From positions 496,001-560,000 of the forward strand of contig NZ_JARXYR010000002.1 of the NCBI RefSeq assembly GCF_029893635.1: a DNA stretch of 64,000 nt. Direction: 5' to 3'. Position 1 is the stretch's first letter, and the number at the start of each line of letters is the position of its first letter. The position numbers were made by a program, and so were the translations under genes. The notes beneath the pieces were generated by a model. That model was given only the letters and a program-made list of their open reading frames with translations. It did not search any database and was not told the DNA's origin. The stretch comes from Variovorax sp. TBS-050B. GTDB taxonomy: Bacteria > Pseudomonadota > Gammaproteobacteria > Burkholderiales > Burkholderiaceae_C. Positions 30,200 through 39,741 of the stretch are shown in pieces.

Positions 30200-30889
30200 A
30201 TGCAAGCCCCCCCAACCGCCTCCCCAGCCTCGAGCCTCCTGCAGCTCATCTGGCTAGCCTCCCCCGCCCTGCCGGTCGGCGGCTTCTCGTACTCCGAAGG
30301 CATCGAGGCTGCGGTCGAATGGGCCGGCATCGACACCGAACCGAAGGCTGCTGAGTGGCTGTCCGACCAGTTGCATCTGAGCTTCGCGCGCGGCGATCTT
30401 GCGCTCGTCGCACAGGCCATCGCCGCCTGGCGTGCGAACGATGCGCCGCGCATCCGCACGCTCAACGACTGGGTGCTGCACACGCGCGAATCGGCCGAGT
30501 TCTTCCTGCAGACCGAGCAGATGGGCCGCTCCTTCGTCGAATGGCTCAAGCTGCACCATGCCGACACCGCCGAAGTGTTCGCGGACCTGCCCCCCAGCTA
30601 CCCCGTGGCCTTCGCCTTCGCGGTCAGCCGCACCACCGCCTCGGTGCACGACGGCTGCCTCGCCTTCGCCTTCGGCTGGGCCGAGAACATGGTCGCTGCC
30701 GCCGTCAAGGCCGTGCCGCTCGGCCAGAGCGCGGGCCAGCGCATTCTCGGCCGGCTCGCGCAGGAGATGCCCGCGGCCGTGGCGCGCGCCATGGCGCTGG
30801 CCGACGACGAGCGCCAGGCTTTCGCGCCGCTGCTCGCCGTGCTCTCGGCGCGCCACGAAACACAGTATTCCCGCCTCTTTCGAAGCTGA
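30200..30889 (+). CDS. ureF: Urease accessory protein UreF
   Basis: All-helical accessory protein (229 residues) that, with UreD and UreG, forms the complex loading nickel into apo-urease and gating GTP use by UreG. Family signatures are '[19 protein letters not shown]' near the N-terminus and '[13 protein letters not shown]' at the C-terminus. It follows the inverted-repeat element and precedes ureG by 17 bases, so ureF-ureG are co-transcribed. Confidence 0.96.
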   Translation: MQAPPTASPASSLLQLIWLASPALPVGGFSYSEGIEAAVEWAGIDTEPKAAEWLSDQLHLSFARGDLALVAQAIAAWRANDAPRIRTLNDWVLHTRESAEFFLQTEQMGRSFVEWLKLHHADTAEVFADLPPSYPVAFAFAVSRTTASVHDGCLAFAFGWAENMVAAAVKAVPLGQSAGQRILGRLAQEMPAAVARAMALADDERQAFAPLLAVLSARHETQYSRLFRS

Positions 30890-30906
30890 ACCGGACCCAT
30901 CGAACC

Positions 30907-31557
30907 ATGACCTCCGCCCTGCACCACATTCCCCGCCGCACCAAGAAACTGCCGCCGCTGCGCGTGGGCATCGGCGGCCCCGTCGGCTCCGGCAAGACCA
31001 CGCTGCTCGAGATGCTCTGCAAGGCGATGCGCGACAAGTACGACCTCGTCGCCATCACCAACGACATCTACACCAAGGAAGACCAGCGCCTGCTCACCGT
31101 GGCCGGCGCGCTGCCCGCCGAGCGCATCATGGGCGTGGAGACCGGCGGCTGCCCGCACACCGCGATCCGCGAGGACGCCTCGATCAACCTCGAAGCCATC
31201 GACCGCATGCTCGAGGACTTTCCCGATGCCGACGTGGTGTTCGTCGAATCGGGCGGCGACAACCTCGCCGCCACCTTCAGTCCCGAACTGTCGGACCTCA
31301 CGATCTACGTGATCGACGTCGCGGCCGGCGAGAAGATTCCGCGCAAGGGCGGCCCGGGCATCACCAAGAGCGACCTCTTCGTGATCAACAAGACCGACCT
31401 CGCGCCGCACGTCGGCGCGAACCTCGACGTGATGGAGCAGGACACGCGGCGCATGCGCCGCGACCGGCCCTACGTGATGACCAACCTCAAGACCCACGCG
31501 GGCGTGGCCGAGGTGGTGGCGTTCATCGAGAAACGCGGCATGCTCGCCGCAGCATGA
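30907..31557 (+). CDS. ureG: Urease accessory GTPase UreG
   Basis: SIMIBI-class GTPase (216 residues) that binds nickel and supplies GTP hydrolysis for urease maturation. The P-loop is GPVGSGKT at 24-31, the metal-binding CPH motif is in '[15 protein letters not shown]', and the G4-type motif is 'INKTDLAP'. It is the last gene of the urease cluster; the next gene is a convergent LysR regulator 55 bases away, without a clear terminator between. Confidence 0.97.
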   Translation: MTSALHHIPRRTKKLPPLRVGIGGPVGSGKTTLLEMLCKAMRDKYDLVAITNDIYTKEDQRLLTVAGALPAERIMGVETGGCPHTAIREDASINLEAIDRMLEDFPDADVVFVESGGDNLAATFSPELSDLTIYVIDVAAGEKIPRKGGPGITKSDLFVINKTDLAPHVGANLDVMEQDTRRMRRDRPYVMTNLKTHAGVAEVVAFIEKRGMLAAA

Positions 31558-31612
31558 CGGCAGCAGCGCCCGGCGCGCCGCAAGCGCTTGCGGCCGCCGA
31601 CGCCGACGCCGA

Positions 31613-32569
31613 CTACGGTCCGGGTGCCGCCCGGAACGCGCCAGGCAGCGCCTGAACCGCCTCGGCCGCCGCGTCGGCCACGAGCGAATCGATCAACCCG
31701 CGCGACGCGGCCGAGAGCCGCCGGTGCGGCGCATAGATCAGCGAAAACGGCCGCGTGCGCCCGCGCGCCTGCGGCAGCAACTCGACCGCTCTGCCGGCGG
31801 CCACCAGATCGCGCGCGATGAAATCGTAGGTCTGACAGATGCCCAGGCCGGCGAGCGCAAGCGACACCGCGCCGAGCACGTCGTCGGAGACCTGCACATG
31901 GCCCTGTGGCAGCCAGTCGAGATCGCGCCCGTCGGCACTGCGCAGCAGCCACGGCGAGACCCGTCCGGTGCTCGGCATCACGAAAGGCAGGCAGCGATGC
32001 CGCGCGAGTTCGTCGACGGCGGCCGGCGCGCCTTCGCGCGAGACGTAGTCCGGCGCTGCGATCAGGCACAGCGGCGCGTCCTCGAGCCTGCGCGCGACCA
32101 GGCCGCTGTCGGGCAGCGCGCCGAGCCGGATCGCGAGGTCGTAGCCCTCGGCCACGAGATCCACGTTGCGGTTGCTGATGCCGAGCTCGATGCGCACCTG
32201 TGGATGGCGCGCCGTGAAGCGCCGCAGCAGCACCGGCAACCGGTGGTGGCCGTAGGTGGTGGGCACGCTCAGCCGCACGCTGCCCGCGAGCTCGTCGCCC
32301 TGGCCCTGCATGGCGCGTTCGGCATCGTCGATGAGTGCGAAGGCGGCGCGCGACTGCTCGAGGTACAGCCGTCCCTGCTCGGTGAGGCTCAGGCGCCGCG
32401 TCGTGCGCCGCAGCAGCTGCACGCCGAGCCGGCCCTCCAGGCGCGTGATCGCGCGGCTCAGCACCGACGGCGTGGTGCCCAGCGCCACCGCGCCCGCGGT
32501 CAGCGAGCCTTTCTCGACCACGGTGACGAAGGTTTCCACATCACCGAGGTGATCGAATCGGCGACTCAT
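31613..32569 (-). CDS. LysR-family transcriptional regulator
   Basis: A 318-residue LysR regulator of the subgroup that opens 'FDHLGDVETFVTVVEKGSLTAGAVALGTTPSVLSRAITRLE', followed by a substrate-binding domain with 'VRLSVPTTYGHHRLPVLL'. The start at 32569 gives the standard length; the frame upstream is intergenic. It is divergent from the DJ-1-like and SDR genes and probably regulates them. An 11-bp palindrome TCTTCTGAAGA (32574-32584) lies directly before its start and may be part of an operator. Confidence 0.9.
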   Translation of the reverse strand: MSRRFDHLGDVETFVTVVEKGSLTAGAVALGTTPSVLSRAITRLEGRLGVQLLRRTTRRLSLTEQGRLYLEQSRAAFALIDDAERAMQGQGDELAGSVRLSVPTTYGHHRLPVLLRRFTARHPQVRIELGISNRNVDLVAEGYDLAIRLGALPDSGLVARRLEDAPLCLIAAPDYVSREGAPAAVDELARHRCLPFVMPSTGRVSPWLLRSADGRDLDWLPQGHVQVSDDVLGAVSLALAGLGICQTYDFIARDLVAAGRAVELLPQARGRTRPFSLIYAPHRRLSAASRGLIDSLVADAAAEAVQALPGAFRAAPGP

Positions 32570-32699
32570 CCTGTCTTCTGAAGAACAAATGTTTTCCCGG
32601 GCGCGCAGTTTATCGCTGCGGCAGCCATCAATACAGTGAGGCCATCGGACTCTCCGAATTCTCTTTTCCTCCTGCTTCTTCTCCCACAAGGACCGAACG

Positions 32700-33386
32700 A
32701 TGACATCCACCTCTCCTCGCAAACCTGTTCTGCTGGTGCTCACCAGCCACGGCACCAAGGGCTCGACCGGCGAGCCGACCGGCTTCTATCTCGGCGAGCT
32801 GACCCATCCGCTCGCCGAACTCGAGGCGGGCGGCATTCCCTGGGAACTGGCGTCCATTACCGGGGGCGAGCCGCCGGTCGACGGCCTCGACCTCGATGAC
32901 CCGGTCAACGCCCGCTACTGGAACGACCCCGCCTTCCGCGAGGCGCTGCGCCACACGCGGCCGCTCGGCGAGGTCGACAGCGCGAACTACGCGGCGATCT
33001 TCTTCGCCGGCGGCCACGGTGCGATGTGGGACTTTCCGACCAGCCCCGACGTGCAACGCGTGACGCGCGAGATCCACGAAGCGGGCGGCGTGGTCGGCGC
33101 GGTGTGCCACGGCCCTGCGGCGCTGGTGAACGTGAAGCTCGGCAACGGCGAATACCTCGTGGCCGGCAGGAACCTCAGCGCGTTCACCGACGACGAGGAG
33201 CGCGCCGTGAAGCTCGAGCAGGTGGTGCCCTTCCTGCTCGCAAGCACGCTGGTGCAGCGCGGCGCGCGCCACCATCCCGCGCCCGACTGGACGCCGAAGG
33301 TGGTGGTCGACGGTCGGCTCGTCACGGGCCAGAACCCGCAGTCGGCGGCAGGCGTCGGCGCCGCGATGCGCGACCTCCTGCAATGA
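32700..33386 (+). CDS. DJ-1/PfpI (Hsp31-like) class I glutamine amidotransferase-fold protein
   Basis: A 228-residue cytoplasmic protein. The nucleophile elbow 'GAVCHGPAAL' places C136 next to H137, and an upstream acid (E33 in 'GFYLGELTHP') completes the site typical of Hsp31/DJ-1 proteins. Relatives act as glyoxalase III-type enzymes, chaperones or redox sensors. It has the 'GGHGAMWDFP' loop of the Hsp31 subgroup. It is followed 64 bases later by an SDR gene; both face a LysR gene, suggesting an electrophile or redox response unit. Confidence 0.88.
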   Translation: MTSTSPRKPVLLVLTSHGTKGSTGEPTGFYLGELTHPLAELEAGGIPWELASITGGEPPVDGLDLDDPVNARYWNDPAFREALRHTRPLGEVDSANYAAIFFAGGHGAMWDFPTSPDVQRVTREIHEAGGVVGAVCHGPAALVNVKLGNGEYLVAGRNLSAFTDDEERAVKLEQVVPFLLASTLVQRGARHHPAPDWTPKVVVDGRLVTGQNPQSAAGVGAAMRDLLQ

Positions 33387-33450
33387 ACGGCGCCATCCCG
33401 CCCGCTCCCGCACACCTTCGGCGCTCGACGATCAAGGAATAGACGACATC

Positions 33451-34245
33451 ATGGATCTGCAACTCCAGGGCAAGACGGCCATCGTCACCGGCGCCACGGC
33501 CGGCATCGGCCTGGCCATCGCTCGAACGCTCGCGCGCGAAGGCGTGGCGGTCACGATCAGCGGCCGCCATCAGGACAGACTCGATGCCGCCGCCGCGGAG
33601 ATCGCCGGCGCGGCACACGGCAGCCGGGTGCGCACGGTGCTCGCCGACCAGGCCAGCGCGAGCGGCGCGGCCGCGCTGATCGCCGCGCAGCCCGACACAG
33701 ACATCCTCGTCAACAACCTCGGCATGTACCAGGCCCGGCCCTTCGCCGAAATCGGCGACGAGGAATGGTTCCGGATGTTCGAGGTCAACGTGATGTCGGG
33801 CGTGCGCCTCTCGCGGCACTACTTCCCGCGCATGCTGCAGAAGAACTGGGGCCGCGTGATCTTCATGTCGAGCGAGGTGGGCGCCTTCACGCCGCCGGAC
33901 ATGGTGCACTACGGCGTCAGCAAGTCGGCGCAGCTCGCCGTCTCGCGCGGCATGGCCGAGCTGACCAAGGGCACCGGGGTCACGGTCAACAGCGTGCTGC
34001 CTTCGGCCACGCGCTCCGAAGGCATCGTCGAATACCTGCGGCAGACCGCGCCGCGCCCGGGCATGAGCGACGCCGACATCGAAGCGCACTTCTTCCAGAC
34101 CTACCGGCCCAGTTCTCTGATCGCGCGCATGATCGAGGCCGACGAGATCGCGGCCATGGTCGCGCTTCTGGCCAGCCCGCTGGGCGCGGCCTCCAACGGT
34201 GCGGCAGTGCGCGTGGAGGGCGGCACCTTCCGCTCCATTCTCTGA
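33451..34245 (+). CDS. Short-chain dehydrogenase/reductase
   Basis: A 264-residue classical SDR. The Rossmann glycine motif is 'VTGATAGIG' (12-20), NNLG is at 88-91, and the catalytic residues are S140/S141, Y154 and K158 ('YGVSK'). It should reduce a carbonyl or oxidise an alcohol with NAD(P)H. The substrate is not evident. The preceding DJ-1-like gene and the divergent LysR suggest removal of a reactive aldehyde or ketone. Confidence 0.9.
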   Translation: MDLQLQGKTAIVTGATAGIGLAIARTLAREGVAVTISGRHQDRLDAAAAEIAGAAHGSRVRTVLADQASASGAAALIAAQPDTDILVNNLGMYQARPFAEIGDEEWFRMFEVNVMSGVRLSRHYFPRMLQKNWGRVIFMSSEVGAFTPPDMVHYGVSKSAQLAVSRGMAELTKGTGVTVNSVLPSATRSEGIVEYLRQTAPRPGMSDADIEAHFFQTYRPSSLIARMIEADEIAAMVALLASPLGAASNGAAVRVEGGTFRSIL

Positions 34246-34272
34246 AGCGGCCTTCGCGGCGCCGTCGCGCCG

Positions 34273-34410
34273 TCAGCAGTTGCCTTTCTTGGCCTGGCCC
34301 GGCGGGCAGAAGTTGCCGCGGCCGGGCCCCGGGTCGACGTTGTAGACGCAGGCGCTCGCGAGCAGCGATGCGGCGAACGCGAAGATCATGAGGGCGGCTG
34401 TTCTTTTCAT
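34273..34410 (-). CDS. Small lipoprotein
   Basis: A 45-residue protein. Residues 1-20 are a signal peptide and the lipobox LASA-C puts the lipidated cysteine at 21. The short mature part, 'VYNVDPGPGRGNFCPPGQAKKGNC', has two further cysteines that could form a disulfide. A strong AAGGAG ribosome site lies just before the ATG. Similar tiny lipoproteins of unknown role are common in Comamonadaceae. Confidence 0.7.
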   Translation of the reverse strand: MKRTAALMIFAFAASLLASACVYNVDPGPGRGNFCPPGQAKKGNC

Positions 34411-34676
34411 GCGGACTCCTTCTGGTGGAAACGATGGCGAATATTGTGGACGCACGAGGCGTCCGGTGAAATCCCGCAAAAGCAAGCAGATTCATCACAT
34501 TTCTCTTTGAAATGTTTCATGCCCGGAGCGGGTTTGCGCATGCAGCGAAAACTAAGATGCAACGCTGCCGATTCGTTCATGAATTTGCATCCAACCCGGC
34601 CCGCCGCACGGCGGCGTCCAGGGTGCGATCGACCGACGCCAGACATTCCCATCCATCCACTGAAAGGACATCCGCC

Positions 34677-34958
34677 TTGAACAAGACCGAACTCATCGCC
34701 GCCATCGCACAAGACACCAACCTCAGCAAGGCCGACGCGGGCCGCGCCTTCGAATCGGCGCTCGAGCACCTCTCGCGCGCCCTGGCGCGCGGCGAGACCG
34801 TGCAGATCGTGGGCTTCGGCACCTTCGCGGTGGCGAGCCGCGCCGAGCGCACCGGCCGCAATCCCTCGACCGGCGAGCCGATCACCATCAAGGCCAGCAA
34901 GAGTCCCAAGTTCACCGCGGGCAAGGCGCTGAAGGACGCCGTCAACACCGCCGGCTGA
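34677..34958 (+). CDS. HU-family nucleoid protein
   Basis: A 93-residue DNA-bending protein: 'NKTELIAAIAQDTNLSKADAGRAFESAL' followed by 'GFGTFAVASRAERTGRNPSTGEPI' (the beta-arm region) and a KFTAGKALKDAVN end. No ATG or GTG gives a normal N-terminus. The start is TTG at 34677, preceded by AAAGGA, which is unusual for HU. The 266-base gap upstream (34411-34676) is AT-rich for this genome around 34480-34600 and probably holds its promoter. Confidence 0.93.
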   Translation: MNKTELIAAIAQDTNLSKADAGRAFESALEHLSRALARGETVQIVGFGTFAVASRAERTGRNPSTGEPITIKASKSPKFTAGKALKDAVNTAG

Positions 34959-34983
34959 CCTCGTCTTCCTCCGGGGCGGCGCC

Positions 34984-36409
34984 CTATGCCGCGCTGCCCC
35001 AGCCACCGCCCAGCGCCTTGTAGAGGTTGACCATGTTGACCGCCTGCTTGAGCTGCAGCTCGATCAGCTGCTGCTGCTCGGCATAGAGCTCGCGCTGCGC
35101 GTCCTGGCTGGCAAAGTAGTCCTCCAGCCCGCTGCGGAACCGCGTGCGGGCGATGCCGGCCACCTTCTCCAGAGCCTCCACGCGCGACTGCTGCGCCGCA
35201 AGCTGCGGGCGCAGGTGGTCGTCGGCAATCAGCGCGTTGGCGGTCTCGCGCAGCGCCACCTGCGCCGCGGATTCGTACGACGCCATCGCGGCTGCCAGGC
35301 GCTCCTCGTTGGCCGTGATGTTGGCGGAGCGGCGCCCCCAGTCGAAGATCGGCAGCGACACGCCCAGCACGCCGGCCCAGCTCCTGTTGCCGCTGCTGAG
35401 CAGCGACGACAGCTCGCCGCTCACGCCGCCCGCGAGCGCCGTCAGCGAGATGGTCGGGAACATCGCGGCCTTGGCCGCGCCCACGCCCGAATTGGCCGCC
35501 TCGACGCGCGCGTAGGCGGCCAGCAGGTCGGGGCGCCGCTGCAGCAGGCTCGCGGGCAGTCCGGCCGCCACCCTGGCGGTCGACCACTCGGGCCAGCGCC
35601 GCGCGCTGCCGGTCTCGGGCGACACCGGCTGGCCGACCAGCACCTGAAGCCACTGCAGATCCTGCGCGACGCGCATGCGGTATTCCTCCTGCCGCACGCG
35701 GGCGTTCTGCAGCAGCGACTGCGCGCGGTACACGTCGAGCTGCGCGGCGCCGCCCACGGCCTTGGCGCGGCCGATCATGTCGGCATTGGCCGCGAGTCCC
35801 GATTCGTTGGCATCGGCCAGCGCCAGCAGCGCACGGTCGGCACGCAGCGTGAGGTAGGCATTCGACACCTCGCCCACGAGGTTCATGCGCGCGGCCGCGA
35901 AATCCTTGTCGCCGGCCTCGGCCAGCGCGCCGCCCTGCTGCGCGGTGCTCGCCTGGCGGCCGAAGAAGTCGAGTTCGTACGACATCACGCCCGGCCTGGA
36001 TGTCGAAGCTGTTCGAGACGCGGCCGTCCGACGGCACGTTGCCGAGCGGGCTGAGCGAACCCTGCGGCGTGGTCTTCGCGCGCTGCGCATGGCTCGACAG
36101 GCCGAAGGCCGGGAACAGCGATGCGCGCGTGCCCGCATACACCGCGCGCGCCTCGCGCGCCTTGGCGGCATAGACGCGCAGGTCGCGGTTCTGCGCCAGC
36201 GCGGTCTCGATCAGGCCGCGCAGCTCGTCGTCCTGCACGAAGCTGCGCCAGTCCACCGGCTCGGCGTTCGGCACCGTGGTGCCGGCCGGCCACTGCGCGG
36301 GCATGGTGAGGTCGGGCTGCTTGAGCGGCGGCGTCATGTTGCAGCCGCTCACCGCCAGCACCACGCAGGTCGCCAGCACCAGCAGGCACAGCCGCAGCGA
36401 CAGCCGCAC
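34984..36409 (-). CDS. NodT-type outer-membrane efflux lipoprotein, reading frame interrupted
   Basis: TolC-like outer-membrane channel of the NodT group. With one base removed it would be 474 residues. The N-terminal part opens 'MRLSLRLCLLVLATCVVLAVSGC', a lipoprotein signal peptide with the cysteine at its end, and the outer-membrane-factor repeats follow. At 35990-35992 (CCC on the plus strand) one extra G on the coding strand shifts the frame between 'SFDIQAG' and 'VMSYELDFFG'. The protein continues perfectly in the next frame to its stop at 34984. The GTG start at 36409 lies in the same frame as the upstream glycosyltransferase with no stop between. Sequencing error or recent mutation are both possible. 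Confidence 0.8.
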
Positions 36410-38389
36410 GAAGCCCGCCCCGGGCGCGCCGAAGCCGGCACTCGCCAGCAGCGCCGAGGCGGCGCGCCACGGCCGCACCTGCACCGCCACATGGCTCGGC
36501 GGCACGTTGAAGACATGGCTCACCAGCTGCTCGCGCTGCGCCTCGGTGGCGGCGAAGCGCAGGTCGGCACCGGCCGCGCTCCTGCCCGCGAGCCGGGCCT
36601 GCAGCCATCCCACGGGCTCGATGTAGACCTCGAGCGGCTGCCCCACGCGCAGCCGCTTCAGCGGTGCGCGGGCTTCGAGCAGCGCGCCGTCGGCCGCGAT
36701 GTTGACGAAGCGCGATTCGCCCTCGCCCGCCGCGGTGCGCACCCGCGTGCGCGCGCGCCACGGAAAGCGTTCTTCATGCTCGGGCCGCGGCAGGTCGACG
36801 CAGGCCATCAGCGCGGCCAGGCAGAGCACGAGCGCGATGCCGGTCCACACGAGGTTGAGCTCGTCGCCGGGCGTGAGCGCCTCGCCGCTGAGCGCCACCG
36901 AGGCACCGCCGAGCTGCAGCGCCACCAGCAGCCCGCCGAACATCGCGACCAGCTTCCAGTGCACCACCGTCTTGGTCCGGTCGAGCCCCTTGGCCGTGAC
37001 CTTGAACGGCCGTCCGAAGGGCCGCAGCATCGCGCTGGCCAGCGTGCTCGACACCGCCATGGCCGCCACCAGCTGGCTCACCTCGCTGAAGATCGGCAGG
37101 CAGCGCCGCCCGCTGATCCAGTAGCTGTAGGCCCAGAACATGACGAGCGGCGGCAGCCCGTAGGCCGCGAAGGCCTGCGGCGTCGCATGGAACACCGACA
37201 CGCCCGCATACCAGTAGAGCGCGGGCGCGAGCATGACCAGCGCCATGAACGGCTTGCCGAGCCAGTGCAGCAGGCCGTGCAGGAAGTGCAGCCGCGCCGA
37301 CAGGCTGTAGCCGCGGCCGCGCAGCGGCCCGTCGGGCAGCAGCGCGAGCTGCACCGTGCCCAGGCACCAGCGGCTGCGCTGGTTGATGTAGTCGATGATG
37401 CTTTCGGCCGACAGCCCGTTCGAGAGCCGCTCGCCGAGCCAGCGCGTGATGTGGCCGTGGCGCAGCAGCAGGTAGGTGGTGTGGATGTCCTCGCAGACGC
37501 TGCCCACCGGAAAGCCGCCGGCGGCCGTGATCAGGTCGCGCCGCACGATGAACGAGGTGCCGACGCAGAAGGCGGAATCCACCGCGTCCTTCGCGGGCTG
37601 CAGCACGTCGAAGAACACGCGCTGCTCGTCGACCCAGCTGTCGGTGGCGCGCAGGTTGTGCTGGATCGGATCGGCGTTGTAGTAGAACTGCGGCGTCTGC
37701 ACCAGGCCGACGCGGCGGTCGGCAAACAGGCCCAGCATGCGGTAGACGATCTGCCGCTGCGGCGCGAAGTCGGCATCGAGCACCAGGATGTACGGCGCGT
37801 TCGTCACCTCCGCCGAGAGCTTGAGCCCGTTGTTGAGGTTGCCCGCCTTGGCATGGCTGTTGTCGGGCCGCCGCGCATAGTGCACGCCCTTGCGCTCGCA
37901 GTAGTCGCGCAGCCAGTCGCGCCGCGTGTCGTCGAGCACCCACACCTTGAGCCTCGGATAGTCGATGGCCTGCGCGGCGATGATGGTCTTCTCGAGCACC
38001 GCGAGCTCTTCGTTGTAGGTGCAGATGAACACGTCCACCGCGGGCACGTGGTCCCCGCGGCCGCGCAGCATCGCTTCGCCGCGGTCGGCCAGCGGCCGGT
38101 TGTCGCGGCAGCGCAGCAGCATGTGGATGGACATCAGCGTGTAGACCACGGCCGTCATCTCGAAGAAGAGGAAGACCCATGCGAACAGCGTCTCGAAGCC
38201 GAGGTCCGACGGCGGCATGGTGGCGACCACGCGCCAGACGGCATAGCGCGCGAGCAGCAGCGCGGTCAGTCCGCCGAACACGGCGCGGTGGGAAATGCGA
38301 TCGATCCGCCCCCAGGTCATCAGAAGGAGCGACAGCCCCGCAACGAGTGCGTTGAGCTGGAACTCCGGCGTGGCGATCAGGCTGGACAT
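36410..38389 (-). CDS. Cellulose-synthase-like glycosyltransferase with PilZ domain (no stop before nodT)
   Basis: Family 2 processive glycosyltransferase of about 660 residues. TM helices flank a cytoplasmic GT-A core with 'DDTRRD', 'DADF', 'CEDIHT' and 'QRSRWCLG', the D-DxD-ED-QxxRW set of BcsA-type synthases. The C-terminal PilZ-like domain keeps RxxxR ('RARTR'), but its second motif reads NIAADG where [DN]xSxxG is expected, so c-di-GMP binding is uncertain. The frame continues without a stop into the NodT-type lipoprotein. An extra G in the GGGG run at 36418-36421 could hide the true stop, which would then fall at 36349. No bcsB or bcsC is present, so the polymer need not be cellulose. 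Confidence 0.85.
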
Positions 38390-39723
38390 GATGAATTGGC
38401 TCCTGCTGCGGCGGTCTTGCCGGTGAAGGGGTTGAAACCCGTGGCGGCCAGTGCGACCCAGGCGGTCGCGCCCAGGTGCGGCCAGCGGTAGTAGAAGAAA
38501 TCGGCGCCGGTCGAATCGGGTCCGATGGCGAGGCCGGTGGAGATGCGCGCGCTCGGTGTGGCGTAGTACAGGCCGTTGTCGGCGCGCTGCGCCGCGAGCA
38601 GCTGCCACAGCGCCTCGGGCGCGGCGCCCTTGCGCGCGACCAGCGTGGCGGCGGCCTGCGCGCTGCCCTCGGTCCAGATGCCGTCGGGATTGCGCGAGAA
38701 GCCGTAGCCCTCGCCCGAGCGATGGTGCCGGTCGACCCATTGCAGCCCGCGCGCCCAGGCGCACGAGCCCTCGGGTGCCGCGAGCAGCGGCCAGAGCTGC
38801 GCATCGAGGCCCGATCCGTCGGTGGAGACGGTCGCGCCGTCTTCCTTGGTGCCGATGAAGAAGCGCTGCTCCTGCGCGCTCCACATGCGGTTCACGAAGT
38901 CGAGCGCCACGCGCGCCTGCTGGCGCTCGGCCTCGCCCTGTGCACCGGCCGCGCGCGCGGCCCAGGCGGCGGCCATGGCGATGTCGATGTTGTGCTCGGT
39001 CGACTTCCAGGTCTGCGCGCGCTGCGCGTTGTCCCATCCATACCAGCCGCCGTTGTAGCCATCGGGCGCATTGCGCGCGCGCGTGCGCTGCTCGATCCAG
39101 CCCAGCAGCCTGCGTGCGGACGCAAGGTAGGCCGGCGAGCGGTCGGCCTCGTACAGGTTCAGCAGCAGCAGCGCCGCCCAGGCCACGTTGCCGGTGGCGG
39201 TGCTCACCTGGTAGGCGTCGGCGATCCACTGGTTCTTGGCGGCGTCCCAGCGACCCGGCAGCGCGGCCTTGTCCTCGTTCATCGGGCCCGCGCGGTAGGC
39301 GTTGCGGATGCGGCCGTCGGGCATCGCAGGGTCGCGCTCCATCGCGCGCACCACCGCATCGCCGATCCGACGCGCCGATGCCTTGTCGCCGCAAGCCAGC
39401 AGTGCGATGCCCGCGAGCGCGTTGTCGTAGGTGAAGGCCACGCCCGAGAGCGCGGGCTCGAGCGGCGGGCCCTGCCTGGCGTCGGCAAGCCGGTAACTCG
39501 TGAGGAACAGCGGGCCCGAGGCCGAACCCTTCTGCTCTTCGGCGACCGCGCGGCGCAGGCCCTCGCAGCTCTGCTGCGCGAGCTTCTGCTGCGTGGCCGA
39601 CGGCGGTGGCGCCGCCGCCACCGGCTGCGCCAGGGCCGACGCGGCGGCGATCGCGGTCATCGCGGCCACCGAGGCGGCCGCGCGACGGCGCATCGTCGTG
39701 CGGGGAATGGCGGGGCTCGGCAT
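38377..39723 (-). CDS. Periplasmic alpha/alpha-toroid glycosidase-like protein
   Basis: A 448-residue secreted protein with a signal peptide in the first 40 residues ('RRRAAASVAAMTAIAAASALAQ'; a start at Met11 is also possible). The body contains repeated helical-hairpin signatures ('TYDNALAGIALLACGD', 'YNGGWYGWDNAQ', 'EHNIDIAMAAAW', 'GFSRNPDGIWTEGSAQAA') typical of six-hairpin glycosidases and lyases. In export operons such enzymes trim or clear mislocalised polymer, as AlgL or BcsZ do. It overlaps the glycosyltransferase start by 13 bases and follows the HlyD gene by 18. The precise GH family is not assigned. Confidence 0.72.
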   Translation of the reverse strand: MPSPAIPRTTMRRRAAASVAAMTAIAAASALAQPVAAAPPPSATQQKLAQQSCEGLRRAVAEEQKGSASGPLFLTSYRLADARQGPPLEPALSGVAFTYDNALAGIALLACGDKASARRIGDAVVRAMERDPAMPDGRIRNAYRAGPMNEDKAALPGRWDAAKNQWIADAYQVSTATGNVAWAALLLLNLYEADRSPAYLASARRLLGWIEQRTRARNAPDGYNGGWYGWDNAQRAQTWKSTEHNIDIAMAAAWAARAAGAQGEAERQQARVALDFVNRMWSAQEQRFFIGTKEDGATVSTDGSGLDAQLWPLLAAPEGSCAWARGLQWVDRHHRSGEGYGFSRNPDGIWTEGSAQAAATLVARKGAAPEALWQLLAAQRADNGLYYATPSARISTGLAIGPDSTGADFFYYRWPHLGATAWVALAATGFNPFTGKTAAAGANSSCPA

Positions 39724-39741
39724 CGCGGGTTCCTCGCGCGA

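Noticed and set aside
29900..30215. Small genes inside the inverted-repeat element
   Set aside because: The frames on both strands arise from the palindromic arms themselves and have no protein features.
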